The notes under the pieces were generated by a model. It saw only the letters and a program-made list of their open reading frames with translations. It did not search any database and was not told the DNA's origin. Shown here in pieces: positions 1 through 9,893 of a stretch of 64,000 bases of DNA; position 1 is the stretch's first letter; each line of letters starts with the position of its first letter. Position numbers and translations under genes: made by a program. The DNA comes from Ascochyta rabiei (Eukaryota; Ascomycota; Dothideomycetes; Pleosporales; Didymellaceae), in assembly GCF_004011695.2 (NCBI RefSeq), contig NC_082405.1:2293001-2357000 (forward strand), read 5' to 3'.

Positions 1-188
1 TAAGCTAAAGGGGTGTGTTAGATAGAACAAGCTCTAGTAAGGTTAGATCTGTACAATTAAGCAGGGACTAATAGGCTTGGCACACTAGCGAAGAACCTGA
101 ATCTTACTGAACACAGTGGAACAGGAACATAGAACAACCATTAATATTATCAAGTTACCTCATTACACATTCATTATACCATCTAACA
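1..188 (+). mobile_element. 3' end of a Ty1/Copia-type element: polypurine tract plus 3' LTR
   Basis: A purine tract (GCTAAAGGGG) is followed at 16 by TGTTAGATAG, and the unit ends at 188 with ATCTAACA. These are inverted LTR tips, giving an LTR of about 173 bp. The tract and LTR start resemble the 3' end of the complete Copia element at 28,000-28,178. The bases after 188 match the 3' part of Gypsy element B (near 38,010), so the Copia copy was probably inserted into a B copy. The rest of the element lies left of the window. Confidence 0.6.
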
Positions 189-532
189 CCTATAGACACT
201 AACTAATAGAGTCCTACTAGCACTACATTTCTTCTGCTAAGTTTTTCCCTCTATAGGAGGTTTTTCTAGAGCTTAATAACGTTGCTAGAGACCTCTCTAC
301 AGTTTAGGACAAACCTTTAAAGAGGGGGGGGCTATTGTTACAAGTATTCTCCCCACGCCAGGAGATACCTTAGCCAGTTCCCAGGCTAAGCTTAGGGACC
401 TACTGGCCACACACGTATATAATTTACAAACCTTAAGACTTATCTATTAAGGATTTGTCTTATCTCTTAAATATTACCCTATTATTTGTCCCATCTCGCT
501 CTGCTCCATCGCCTGCCTACAGCGACCTTACA
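189..532 (+). mobile_element. 3' end of Ty3/Gypsy element B, including its 3' LTR
   Basis: Bases 189-335 match the B region just before its 3' LTR at about 38,010-38,152, including an A/G-rich polypurine tract with a long G run. The LTR at 336-532 (197 bp) starts TGTTACAAG and ends CCTTACA, and closely matches the two LTRs of the complete B copy (30,167-30,365 and 38,153-38,351). Only the 3' end of this copy is present. Confidence 0.75.
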
Positions 533-1135
533 AATAGTAATATAGTAGAGACAGAGCATACAGCACTACTTAGCAGTCCTACTATTCTTAGCAATGTTAA
601 TCTTGTAGTAAGCAGGCATAGACATAACAGCTATAGTAAATAGTAGGTAGTAGCAGTTAGGAACAGTCTAGAGAGGTTACTAGGGTGTATTGTGCGGTGC
701 TATCTGCTAAAACGTGTTAGAACGTGCTAGAAAGACCTAGAAAATCCCTTAGCTATCCTTATAAAAGTGCTAGACAGAATAGGTTAGTACTTACTAAAAT
801 AAAGTAGGATGTAGTAGTAACTAATAAAACTAGGGGTATAGATAGCTTATATGCTGCCAGCTACCTAGTTAGAGCTTTAGCCTGCGCAGACAGCTACCTA
901 GACCCTAGAGGTAAAGTAAGAGGTAAGAGAAGATTTCTGTTTAACTTTTACTAGATAAAGGTAGAATTAGTATTAAGCCCTATCTAACCTTATAAGGTGT
1001 TATAAGTGCCTAAACCTAGTTAGAATTAGCTATAATAGGACAGACAGAGTAAACACGTCTAAAGCTAGGTAAAAAGGATATAGTATTACTAATTATACTA
1101 TTATTTAAGCTAAATAATCTAGAAAAGGGAGGCAT
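533..1135. repeat. RIP-mutated repeat D, right arm (inverted copy at 16.8-17.5 kb)
   Basis: This stretch reads as the reverse complement of about 16,826-17,470, with many C/T and G/A differences, and part of it matches 8,058-8,370. No reading frame survives. At 16.6-18.5 kb the same repeat continues into a cysteine- and alanine-rich relic, so this copy is truncated. What kind of element it came from is not clear. Confidence 0.5.
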
Positions 1136-1353
1136 TGTTAGGCGCTGGGCCTAGGGGTACCTCTGCTAGTCTTAGCGAGCTACTATAGGGCTAGTTAGCC
1201 CAGACTATATAAAGGTGTTAGAGGTTATTGCTAATACTCTAGTAATTAGTCTTGTTACTACACACTACGTACCTTAATACACCTGCTATCCTCTTTAACC
1301 CTATCCTCCTTCGTAATCGCTTTGTACACTCTCTACACTCTCTAGACATAACA
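1136..1353 (+). repeat. LTR of Ty3/Gypsy family A, plus orientation
   Basis: It starts TGTTAGGCGC and ends GACATAACA, so the tips are inverted TGTTA/TAACA. Related copies are at 9,894 (plus), 7,864-8,057, 16,619-16,825 and about 43,335-43,534 (all minus). They share the internal block ACTATATAAAGGTGTTAG, a plausible TATA box of the LTR promoter. Confidence 0.7.
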
Positions 1354-1990
1354 AAATTCGAATTAGAGCTCCAGGACCCTAAAAAAAAGACTCTTAGTAA
1401 ACCTATTAAGATAAAAGAGTAAGATGCAGTTCCCTGTGTAATTAATCTCCTGCTAATATTAGTAAACAGTATAGATAAACTAACACTAGTAGAGGTAGCT
1501 TAGTTTAGCGAGGTGTTGCATGCTAGAACAGGCCTGCTAGAACAGGTACCAAAGACTGTCCTTAACCTTATCTCAAATAGCCTTACCCACAATCTAGATC
1601 TCTAAGAGCGTGATGCAGATAGCTTTAGAGATAGACCACTTCAATTCTTTACGTAGTAGGATACACTTAGATCAGCTTACTGTAATACTTAAAGCCATTA
1701 CGCTAACTAAAGGTATTAGTTATGTAGTTTCTCTCCTTAAATATTTCTCTCACCCTTAACGTTGCCACTTCGTCTTACCTCCCTAATTTAATTATCTCTT
1801 GTACATTCTCGCCACTAAATCATTGTCTAGACTACAAAATGTAGACTAAGCCTAGGAGCTATGCAATTAAAAGAGATACGTGGTCCTACTTAGGTGCTAT
1901 CAGCATTAACCGCGTAAATATACTTATGATCTAGGAAAGTTTGTAGCTTTTAGCACATAAGTACCAAGCACTCTATTAGGATAGACACTA
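1354..1990 (+). pseudogene. Degraded gag-like coding relic downstream of the family A LTR
   Basis: Directly after the LTR, one frame reads through stretches such as KFELELQDPKKKTLSKP and ARTGLLEQVPKTVLNLIS, interrupted by TAG and TAA codons. Position and composition suggest the gag region of a Gypsy element. It ends where normal-composition DNA starts near 1,990. It is RIP-mutated and not expected to be functional. Confidence 0.4.
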
Positions 1991-2815
1991 GGGGTGGCTC
2001 GTCCACGCTTAAGGCGAAGACCAGCTACTTATTGCCTGGGAGCTTACAATTAGAAAAAAGGTCAATCCAACCCTCCCCTTGCGATCTCCTCTACGAACCT
2101 GCCACAGAGGTCCAAAAGAACCGGCCTGGTCTGCTTGGATATGTTGCGGCCAAGTCTTTGCTCGTCTCTCCAAACGCAGGTAGCCGTCGCCTCGCTTTTC
2201 TGACCTATTGGGAAGCTGAGGTGCGCAAATTCCAGCTCACAGAAGACGTGCGAGAAAATTAACTCAGCTTGAGCATGCAAAGTTCGATCATAACAGCCGA
2301 CATATAGCGGGTAAAGCATATCTTGAGCGTGCCGCAACCCTAGCTTACCAAAGACTTACGACGATTAGAGCTCACCGTCAGTGTGCGACGGATGCAGCTC
2401 ACCGTGGACGTGCAACATACATATTATAACAAGGGTCAGCGCTAATTCTTATTGGTAGCCTGACGTCGCGACTGCAGCAAGTGGATGCATCTTATTGGCA
2501 CGCCCTAATCACTGGCATGTCAGGTATGTGGTTACACGAGTTGCAAGGTTCGTTTGACCAATAAAAGGGCTGGTATCCAGCCCGGAACACTGTGCATTCA
2601 CTTCCGTCATCCCCGCGCCTTAATCTTCGGTCAAGATGCATTTCCCGTGCCGTACTTTCGCATGTAGTAACTGTTGCATTTCTATACTAGGTCACATATA
2701 AAAGGTCGCCAAAACACACATTTCTCGAATCAGAAGTCAAGACCTGATCTTCATTCTTTCCACAACCTCGTCCCTTCTTACGCTCATCACTCTTGATTAG
2801 CTCATATCTTCACCA
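1991..2815. other. Unique-looking island, left part: no convincing gene, one promoter-like segment
   Basis: Base composition changes abruptly to balanced GC and the RIP-type stops disappear. Short ORFs exist on both strands (91 codons on minus at 2,062-2,337), but none has a recognisable motif. A TATA-like CATATAAAAGG at about 2,694 and a C/T-rich stretch before 2,816 look like a fungal promoter for the small ORF that follows. Confidence 0.4.
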
Positions 2816-2967
2816 ATGTATGTAAAGTCGCAAACCTAAACTTGTCCGCCCACGCTCTAACGACAAGGTCTCAGATGTGCTTTTATCGACGGAAAGAATG
2901 CCGCATGTGTGGCGCTTTAATCTCGAACGTGCTCGAGTGCAGCCTTCCCACGCCCCCTGATTCTTAG
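2816..2967 (+). CDS. Possible tiny cysteine-rich protein (2 exons)
   Basis: I do not recognise this protein. An ATG in good context (CACCAATG) at 2,816 follows a TATA-like element by about 120 bp. After two codons there is a plausible 53-nt intron (2,822-2,874: GTAAAG donor, CTAAC branch site, TCTCAG acceptor). The next exon reads MCFYRRKECRMCGALISNVL and then ECSLPTPPDS before TAG at 2,965. Four cysteines in about 32 residues recall the very short CxxC-bearing hypothetical proteins common in fungal genomes, but there is no signal peptide. Alternatively the ORF starts at 2,875. It could equally be chance or a 5' remnant of a longer decayed gene. The evidence is promoter-like sequence, intron signals and composition only. 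Confidence 0.25.
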
Positions 2968-3112
2968 CGCACACTAGCTTGGAGGAGATTGCGGGGATAA
3001 CTGGAGCTATCGGTACTGCGGGAATCATGCCAAGACCAACTATTTATAAGCAATACTAGACCCAATACCCAGAACACACAATTTTTCCATCGAACCTTTA
3101 TTTCAAAGAATC

Positions 3113-3556
3113 ATGACATCTCAGTGGCATGCCTACGTCAAGAACCAAATCCCTCTTCGCGTCCTTGTGATCGTTCATCGAAACAGCCCACTCTTCGAGC
3201 TTTCAGACAATATCGATGCCATTCGCGACTGTACGCTCACGTCACTAGGGGCTTCTGTTGAAAATTCGAACAACCTTTCTTTGTCAACGTGGCCGAGCAG
3301 GACTGTGATGGTTTTCGACCTTTGCAACAAAGAGTACAATTTCCAGAAGGCACATGAGCCTGAAGATCTCCCAGTCTTAATAGTGCATTACTGTACCGCT
3401 CAGCGCATCAAGATTAGTATTGCTGCAACCGCAGAGAAACTAGAAATCAACCAGAAGGTTGCAGAGTCCCATAAATATCATGGATTCAAAGCACTCCCAA
3501 TGGTTGATGACCATCGAAATAACAATATCCCTACGTACATGGACCCCCGCATATAA
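3113..3556 (+). CDS. Hypothetical protein, 147 aa, in the non-RIP island
   Basis: A single ORF of 147 codons starts at ATG 3,113, about 70 bp after a TATA-like TATTTATAAG (3,040). It lies in balanced-composition DNA with no RIP-type stops, unlike everything around the island. The protein is soluble in appearance, with no signal peptide, membrane segment or motif I can name. A GTAAGT donor at about 3,564 lies just past the stop codon in another frame, and further coding-like sequence follows in shifted frames. The present stop may therefore be the truncated end of a longer ancestral protein. It could be a real orphan gene or the intact 5' part of the decaying gene annotated next. Confidence 0.4.
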   Translation: MTSQWHAYVKNQIPLRVLVIVHRNSPLFELSDNIDAIRDCTLTSLGASVENSNNLSLSTWPSRTVMVFDLCNKEYNFQKAHEPEDLPVLIVHYCTAQRIKISIAATAEKLEINQKVAESHKYHGFKALPMVDDHRNNNIPTYMDPRI

Positions 3557-3561
3557 TCACA

Positions 3562-3930
3562 TAGTAAGTCTTCATCACCTCGTACAAACGCTTGCATCTG
3601 ATTGCGTACTCTTAATAGGTTTACGACATTCTACGTCAATGATTACTTAATCACTGCAGCAAAGAAGCGTTTACAATGAACTCAAAGGCACATTGTTTGG
3701 TTGCTCAATCACCCCGACGTTGCGACGAGCAAATGAATATCAAGATATTGTCCCCATTAGCCTTCGATGGGATCGGCTGGCGACACAATTGGAAACTGGC
3801 GGATTGTGAAAGAGCGAGCGCTCCCATTGGAATGGCTCGGGGAGAACTTAGCGTTCTTGTCTTATGCAGTCGAATTGTGTTCCTTAACATTGAGTAAACT
3901 GCAGCAAAATTTATCCCTTTAACCTGACCT
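3562..3930 (+). pseudogene. Decayed gene fragment with frameshifts
   Basis: Protein-like sequence continues across three frames. About 3,637 reads DYLITAAKKRL, then YNELKGTLFGCSITPTLRRA and NEYQDIVPISLRWDRLATQL one frame over. From about 3,803 a third frame reads IVKERALPLEWLGENLAFLS and YAVELCSLTLSKLQQNL. Two small indels would join them. A GTAAGT donor (3,564) with TTAATAG (ends about 3,618) may be an old intron. I do not recognise the family. Because the frames change by indels rather than by TAG/TAA codons, this looks like ordinary decay after loss of function rather than RIP. It may be the 3' half of the 3,113 ORF. Confidence 0.4.
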
Positions 3931-4169
3931 GATGCTTAAGTGACTGAGTGCAACAATTTTTACGATGGCTCTAAGGTGAATGAGCCGGTCATACGTGGAC
4001 TCCTGACACTGCGCGTACCCCTTCCCGTTCGTCAGCGCATTTTCAGCTTGGACCAACCTGGATGCTCATAAGCTGGTGGATGCTGCCGCGTTGTCTACGT
4101 GAGAAGAGCAAATCAGCTGACTCTCGGTACTCCGGAGGAAAGTCGTTTAATGGCGGAATGTTTCGACGC
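3931..4169. other. Island right edge, no feature seen
   Basis: This is balanced-composition DNA without a usable ORF. It ends at the GATT repeat that marks the tail of an inserted LINE. Confidence 0.4.
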
Positions 4170-4918
4170 GGATTGATTGATTGATTGATTGATTAGCGTA
4201 ACGTCCTGTGTGAGTCTAAGAGTATATAAGACGAGAGCAGTTACGCTGCTGTAGTAGTTTAAGGGTTGGATTTGTTTAAAGGGATAGTAAATGTAAGTTT
4301 GCAGTCCTATAGTAAGAGCCTATGCTCTTAGTAGTAAACAAAGAGGTTTAGGTGTCTGTTGTTTGTTGTTTGTTGTAGGTACCACATGCGTGTACCTACT
4401 TTAGTCTCTAAAATAAAAGCTAGAGTAAGTGTAATTCCTTAGTTTGTGTGTAGCAGTAGGGCTATTGTTGGCCTTTATCTATATAAGCTATCTTACATTA
4501 TTTTCCTAACTTTCCTATATTCTTTATAGCTAGGTAGAAGGTATTACAATGTTTATATATAGCTACAGATATATCTATTATCTTCTACCTTCTATATATT
4601 CTGTAGGTATACCTTATTATAGCTATATACCAGTTTTAGTTAGTAATAGGCGCTAGCTACCTCTCTTTTAGTGTCTTATAGCAGTTTTATTTTATTTATT
4701 AGCTCTAGCTAGTATCTTACTGTATAGAGGCTTTAATTTATTAGCATTACTTTAGCTGTATAGGTGTCTAGTTTATATTACTACTCTTTTATTATAACAG
4801 CATTAATTTATTATCTAGTTATAGCAATGCTTATTATATTAGAGGTAGGCCTCTATTTAGTTACTTCTTTTGCTAAGGAGTCTGCTTTCTTAATTCCTGC
4901 AATGTCTTAGTGTCCTAG
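4170..4918 (-). mobile_element. 5'-truncated Tad-like LINE, 3' end with GATT tail
   Basis: In reverse orientation this copy matches the 3' part of the long LINE at 18.65-29.9 kb. The match runs from its RNase H region (about 29,190, near 4,900 here) to the 3' end. The simple repeat of about five GATT units at 4,173-4,194 is the AATC-type 3' tail of the element read on the other strand. Conserved blocks include the GTGTGAGTCTAAGA segment and the TGTTGTTTGTTG run. Truncation at the 5' side near 4,918 is typical of LINEs, although a Gypsy LTR starts exactly there. Confidence 0.65.
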
Positions 4919-6080
4919 TGTTACGATCCTGTGCTAGGGCACGGCACAAACATAAGTACCAGCTAACCAAGACCCCTAACTCTGCCCTAAAAGAACAAAC
5001 AGTAAGGAGGGAAAGAACAGATAGGGACGTTATATAACTACTTATTAACAAGAATAATATATGTAACTGCTTATTAATAAGTATAGTATAATATGCTTGC
5101 CTATAAGCACCCTTATGTATTTTATTAGTATAAATAAGTATTATATCTCCTTAGTATAAAGGTAGTAGGAATACAACCATTATAGTTCGTGTTTAACCTT
5201 AATAATTAATTTTGTCTTTTAAATTTAAACCTGCTCTTAAGCTAGATAGTCTACTCTAAACTACTTATTACACCCTATCTTTATAAGCTTTACTTATTTA
5301 ATACCCCTTACTAATCTAGTAACTGTACTTCTCCCTTAGAACTAATAGAATTAGTGCTTACAGTCTTTAACTAAAGTACAACTTTAATAACTTAAACACC
5401 TCTAAGATACGTACCTCTATAGGATCCTATGCTACCTCTAGCAGCTCTAATATAGACGTTAACGTAGACCTACTAGTCTACACTACAGGCAAAAATGTTA
5501 ATAAACCTAACCTTTACTATAGAGATTATAGTAAGCTTAATAACTAGCTTATACAGTAAGACCTCTTTTTTACCTTCTAAGGTAAAAAGGTTCCTAATAT
5601 TATTTAGTAGTCCTTGTAGCTAGCTATATGTGTAGTAAAGTGTTTACCTAGATTAAACCCTTTACATAGCAGTACCAAGCTAGTAAAGCCCTAGACAACG
5701 TAAATGTATACATAAGAGACTTTAATCTATTTAAAGGGAAGATTAAACTAATCTTTAGTCTCTAATAAGCTACACACTGTCTACTGTAATATTTAGAAGA
5801 TTAAGCAGAGTAAGTTAGCTACTAACTACGCTGCAGAGTTCTAGCAGCTCACTGCTAACACTAAATAGGATAACACTACTCTAATTACTATGTTCTAATA
5901 GGGATTAAAGCCTAAGGTTAAGGAAGAACTTATGCGTACTAGCGCAAGCACAGAAACCCTTAATAAGCTTATTAATACTGCTATTAACATTAACATACAA
6001 ATCTACAAACTTTAGTAAGAACTTAAAGATAATCCTAGAGCACGTACTAGTGTTATTGCTACTAATAGGCTGCTACTTGT
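4919..6080 (+). mobile_element. Ty3/Gypsy family C fragment: LTR-like start and gag relic
   Basis: An LTR-like start TGTTACGATC is at 4,919. The LTR end is uncertain and may be near 5,176. From about 5,810 a gag-like frame is readable: NYAAEFxQLTANTK, GLKPKVKEELMRTSAS and TETLNKLINTAINI, which is typical of the capsid region of fungal Gypsy elements. Numerous TAG and TAA codons interrupt it. Protease, RT and integrase are not seen after it, so the copy is truncated or rearranged near 6,080. Confidence 0.55.
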
Positions 6081-6245
6081 TATAGGCTTAGATCTTGGCT
6101 AAGCCTTAAACGAGACGGGGCAGTTACGTGCCCTACAGACATATTAGAAGGATACGTAATGTGTTACCTCCTTAAAAGATATAATACTATATTAACCCTT
6201 ATTATATCTTACCCTAAGGCTAGTCTATAACATTTATATCTCTTC
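6081..6245. repeat. Repeat shared with 44.58-44.69 kb plus 45.62-45.67 kb (empty-site paralogue)
   Basis: The order is a short hairpin (GGCTTAGA ... TCTAAGCC-like), then CAGTTACGTGCC, then ACTATATTAACCC (6,186-6,198), then TACCCTAAGGCTAGTCTATA. The same order occurs at 44,581-45,665. There a 0.92 kb insertion splits it exactly at ACCATATCGACCC, and here the site is uninterrupted but RIP-mutated. Confidence 0.55.
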
Positions 6246-7863
6246 TTCTAGAAGAACAGCTAGCACTTGTACTATGTTAGCTAGTTCCTAGAATAACTCT
6301 TAAGACAAATCTATCCCCTTAACCCTTTAGGAATTTATAGCCTAGATATTATAGTTTATAATAAACTTATAGTAAGCCTTAACTACTACTAATAAGTAAA
6401 TAGTATTACTTAAATATAATTACTCTAATATATATATATTTGTAGAGTCCCTAGTATAAACAGCTAACGCTTGTACTAGACCTACGTCTACAGTCCTATT
6501 ATCCTCCTTAGAAGCAACACTGTACCTATTAACATCTACCCTAGCCCCTAACCTGCCTTATAAAGTGCTGTTTTTAGAGTCTACCTTAGGCCTGTATGCT
6601 TCTATATAGACGTCTGCAGCCTATAGGAAACTTCTTCCTATAGGTAAGGCCTTTACTAGGGACAAATCCTTATTTAAGGCGAAGTAGGTTATTATAGAAC
6701 ATAAGCTATAGGTAGATATGTCTTTTATTAGTAGGCTATAGGACATATATACCTTTATATAGTTCTAGCTTAGTATATCTATATAATAAGATATAGCTCT
6801 ATTCTATAAGATTAGGGGTACCTAAGGTGTGTAGAGCCTAGAAGACTTCTTAGCATACCTAGAATTCTGCTACAGCAACAACTACAGCTAGGAACAGGCC
6901 TAGGCAAAACTAGAAAGCGTCTGTTAGGGTCCTAATAAGTTGTTCTTAGACTTTTTTATCTAGTTTAAGCAGCTACTAGTGCAAAGTAGCAGCTTCTACT
7001 AGGATAGAGAACAGTGCCTATTAAAGCTCTGCTAGGCCCTAAACGCAAATATCTACAATATAGTAATAAACTAAGGAGAAACTTATATAGATTATAACGC
7101 ATCTATTATAGAGTATAAGTCTATTACTATAGACGTTAAGACTATAGCTATAGAAAACCAGCTACCCTACAGCCCTACCTAGGCGCTGCCTAAGCGTAAT
7201 AGGAATAGTAATGTTAAGATAACAGTTATGTCTGTAGTGCGCACTAGCAGCAGTGCTAAGCGTAGGGGTTAGAAGTAGTCTACTTCTAACTAGGCTACGT
7301 AGGTTCCTAATAAGGTATTTTAGTAATGCTAGGAGGCTAACCTGTGCACCTGTTGCGGCAAAGGGAGACATATTTACTAGGATTGCGCTAACATAGTAGT
7401 AACTACAGTACAGGTAGTAATAATCTTAGGTAAGAAAGAGGCTAGTTTATATAAGGGAAACTAGCTGCTTCTAATATAAGTCTAAGTTAGGAGCACTGTA
7501 GAAGCATATTAGTAGGGGAGACTACTAGTATAGAGGTATTACAGGCTACTAGAGGAGCTATTACAGACTCTATAGACAAGCCCCTATTCTATACTATATT
7601 ATTTATTTATAGGGTAATTTAGGGTAACGCGCTAGTAGACTTAGGGTATAAATACTTTAGTGCAGTAAGTAATAACATTGCTGCGCGCTTAGGAGGAGAC
7701 TTTATTAAGGTGCTGCTATAATGCTTAGCGTAAGTAGTAGGCACTAGTAGGAAGTCTATAATCTTCTGTTTAGTCCTATTTAGGTATAACTTAGACAGGT
7801 GGCGCTTGCAGGCTGTAGCCTACGTAGTGCTAGGTCTAAGCTAGGATATTATTTTTGTAAAGG
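6246..7863 (+). mobile_element. Gypsy gag (zinc knuckle) and protease relic
   Basis: From about 6,700 a gag-like frame can be followed with TAG interruptions. At about 7,340 a CCHC knuckle is intact (CTCCGKGRHIYxDC). A retropepsin-like segment follows from about 7,620 (LVDLGYKYFSAVSNNIAARL, ending near FVKGV at 7,863). The relic is cut off there by a reversed family A LTR. A 69-codon minus-strand ORF over 7,162-7,371 is a shadow. Confidence 0.55.
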
Positions 7864-8057
7864 GTGTATAAAGCGATTACAAGGGAGGATAGGGTTAAAG
7901 GGGATAGTAGGTATATTAAGGTACGTAGTATATAGTAACAAGACTAATTACTAGAGTATTAGTAATAACCTCTAACACCCTTATATAGTCTAGGCTGGCT
8001 AGCCCTATAGTAGCTTGCTAAGACTAGCAGAGGTACCCCTAGGCCTAGCGCCTAACA
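7864..8057 (-). repeat. LTR of Ty3/Gypsy family A, minus orientation
   Basis: This is the reverse complement of the LTR at 1,136-1,353. It ends with GCGCCTAACA at 8,057, complementary to TGTTAGGCGC. It interrupts the protease relic. Confidence 0.65.
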
Positions 8058-8372
8058 ATGCCTCTGTTCTCTAGATTGTTTGGCTTAAATAATAGTATAA
8101 TTGGCAATACTATATTATTTTTACCTAGCTTTAGACATGTTTACTCTATCTGTCCTATTATAGCTAATTCTAACTAGGTTTAGGCATTTATAACGCCTTG
8201 TAAGGTTAGATAGGGCTTAATACTAATTCTGCCTTTACCTAGTAAAAGTTAAACAGAAATCCTCTCTTACCTCTCACTTTACCTCTAGGGTCTAGGTAGC
8301 TGTCTGCGCAGGCTAAAGCTCTAACTAGGTAGCTGGCAGCATATAAGCTATCTATACCCCTAGTATTATTAG
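8058..8372. repeat. Repeat D copy
   Basis: This matches 16,826-17,140 in the same orientation and about 800-1,135 inverted, with transition differences typical of RIP. No frame is usable. Confidence 0.5.
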
Positions 8373-9893
8373 TGTTAGATAATATGCTTAATGTGTAAAG
8401 ATAATAATGAACGTGATTAATGAATAATTATCTGTCTTAATGGCTAATTTTATGTGTGTGTGCCGCTAGCCCCTAAGTTTACTAAGGTTAACCCTAAACC
8501 CCCAACTTGGTTTAGCAAGGTTAGTCATCTAACACAGCCTCTTAGCTTTAAGGCCCTATTAAAGCTAGACAAAATTAGCTCTTATTATACCTCTAGGTTA
8601 GCAAGCTTTTAGTTAAGTAATTCTATCTAGGTGTTAGCTAGCTTTCTTTGTTTAGTATGTTTCTCTAGTCCTAGCTACCTTAGAAAGGTTAACTACTTAC
8701 TTACAGGCAGAGCCTTTCTAAGTCTGTTAGCTAATATCATAGTTGATAGGACATAGGTTACTGTTATAGTACCTTTGTTTACCCTTTGTTACAGCTAGTA
8801 GTTATAAATGTCTAAATATTGTAGTTTAGTTTAGAGTTTTAAGACTTCCTTATTAATTAATAAGATAGTCTAGGTATTATTATATTAAGTAGTAATTGTT
8901 AATTATAAGAGGTGTATGCTAAGTTCTAATAATAGTTGTAAGATAAAAATAGCTTTCTTAGCTACCTATGCTGGGGCAAGTAGCTCTGCTTTAGTTATTA
9001 ATGTAGTAACTGTGTCTTGTTTATCAGCTCTCTAAGTAATAAGTCCTTTATATAGTTTAATAGTATATCCTTAGAAGCTCTTCCTGTTCAGAGTATTATT
9101 AGCAAATAATGTATTACTAGTAACTACTAGGTGCCTGTTGCCTCTAAAGGTAAGGGATAGGTCTTATGTTCCTTGTAGGTATAATAGTACTTAATCTGCT
9201 ACGTTATAGTGCTGCTGTCTAGGGTTAGTTAGAAACTATACCAGCCTAGATATAGCAAAGGCAATATTAGACCTAGTAGTAACTGCAGCAAAGAGGAGAC
9301 ATCTAATCTTTTTTTAGTATTTGTTAATTTCTAATACTACAGCTCCCCCTTTATTTAGTAGAAGCTTAATACTTAATATTAGTGTGTTATGTTGTATGTC
9401 TGTCTTATCTGCTAGGGAGCTGATTTTATTAATGTATAACGCCTGTAAGAGGAGGATCCTTAGGTTGTCTTAATCTTAGGTTATCTCTACTCCTAGGAAC
9501 TATTGCAGATTATTTCCTCCTATAACAGAGTATTTGTTAGTAATATAGCTAAGAGCCTTATCTGCCTTATATTTTCTAGTTAGGTAATAAGCTATAATAA
9601 TATCGTCTATATAGAAGAAGATAGTAACTCTATTCTTAAGTAAGTAGTAGGGTTTATAGGGAATAACTACAAATCTATAGCTTATTAGAGTAGATATAAA
9701 TTCCTTCTGCTAGAGGAGTAAAGAGATTCTTAGTCTATATAGTGCCTTATATAGCTATAGGACTATACCTAGTTTCTAATACCTATATAGTATCCCTATA
9801 TAGACTTCTCTATTAATTAATATATAAAAAAAAGCCTTTATAACATTAAACTGCTTAAGTTCTAGGGTATGTACTGCTAAAATTGCTATAAGC
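8373..9893 (-). mobile_element. Ty1/Copia fragment on minus strand: LTR, RNase H and RT relic
   Basis: An LTR of 162 bp (8,373-8,534) starts TGTTAGAT and ends ATCTAACA. A reversed polypurine tract follows, so the element reads leftwards. At about 9,587-9,640 the minus strand encodes FFYIDDIIIAYY, the catalytic YxDD-type box of a Copia reverse transcriptase. RNase H-like sequence lies between the RT and the LTR. The 5' part of the element is cut at 9,893 by the family A insertion. Confidence 0.6.
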
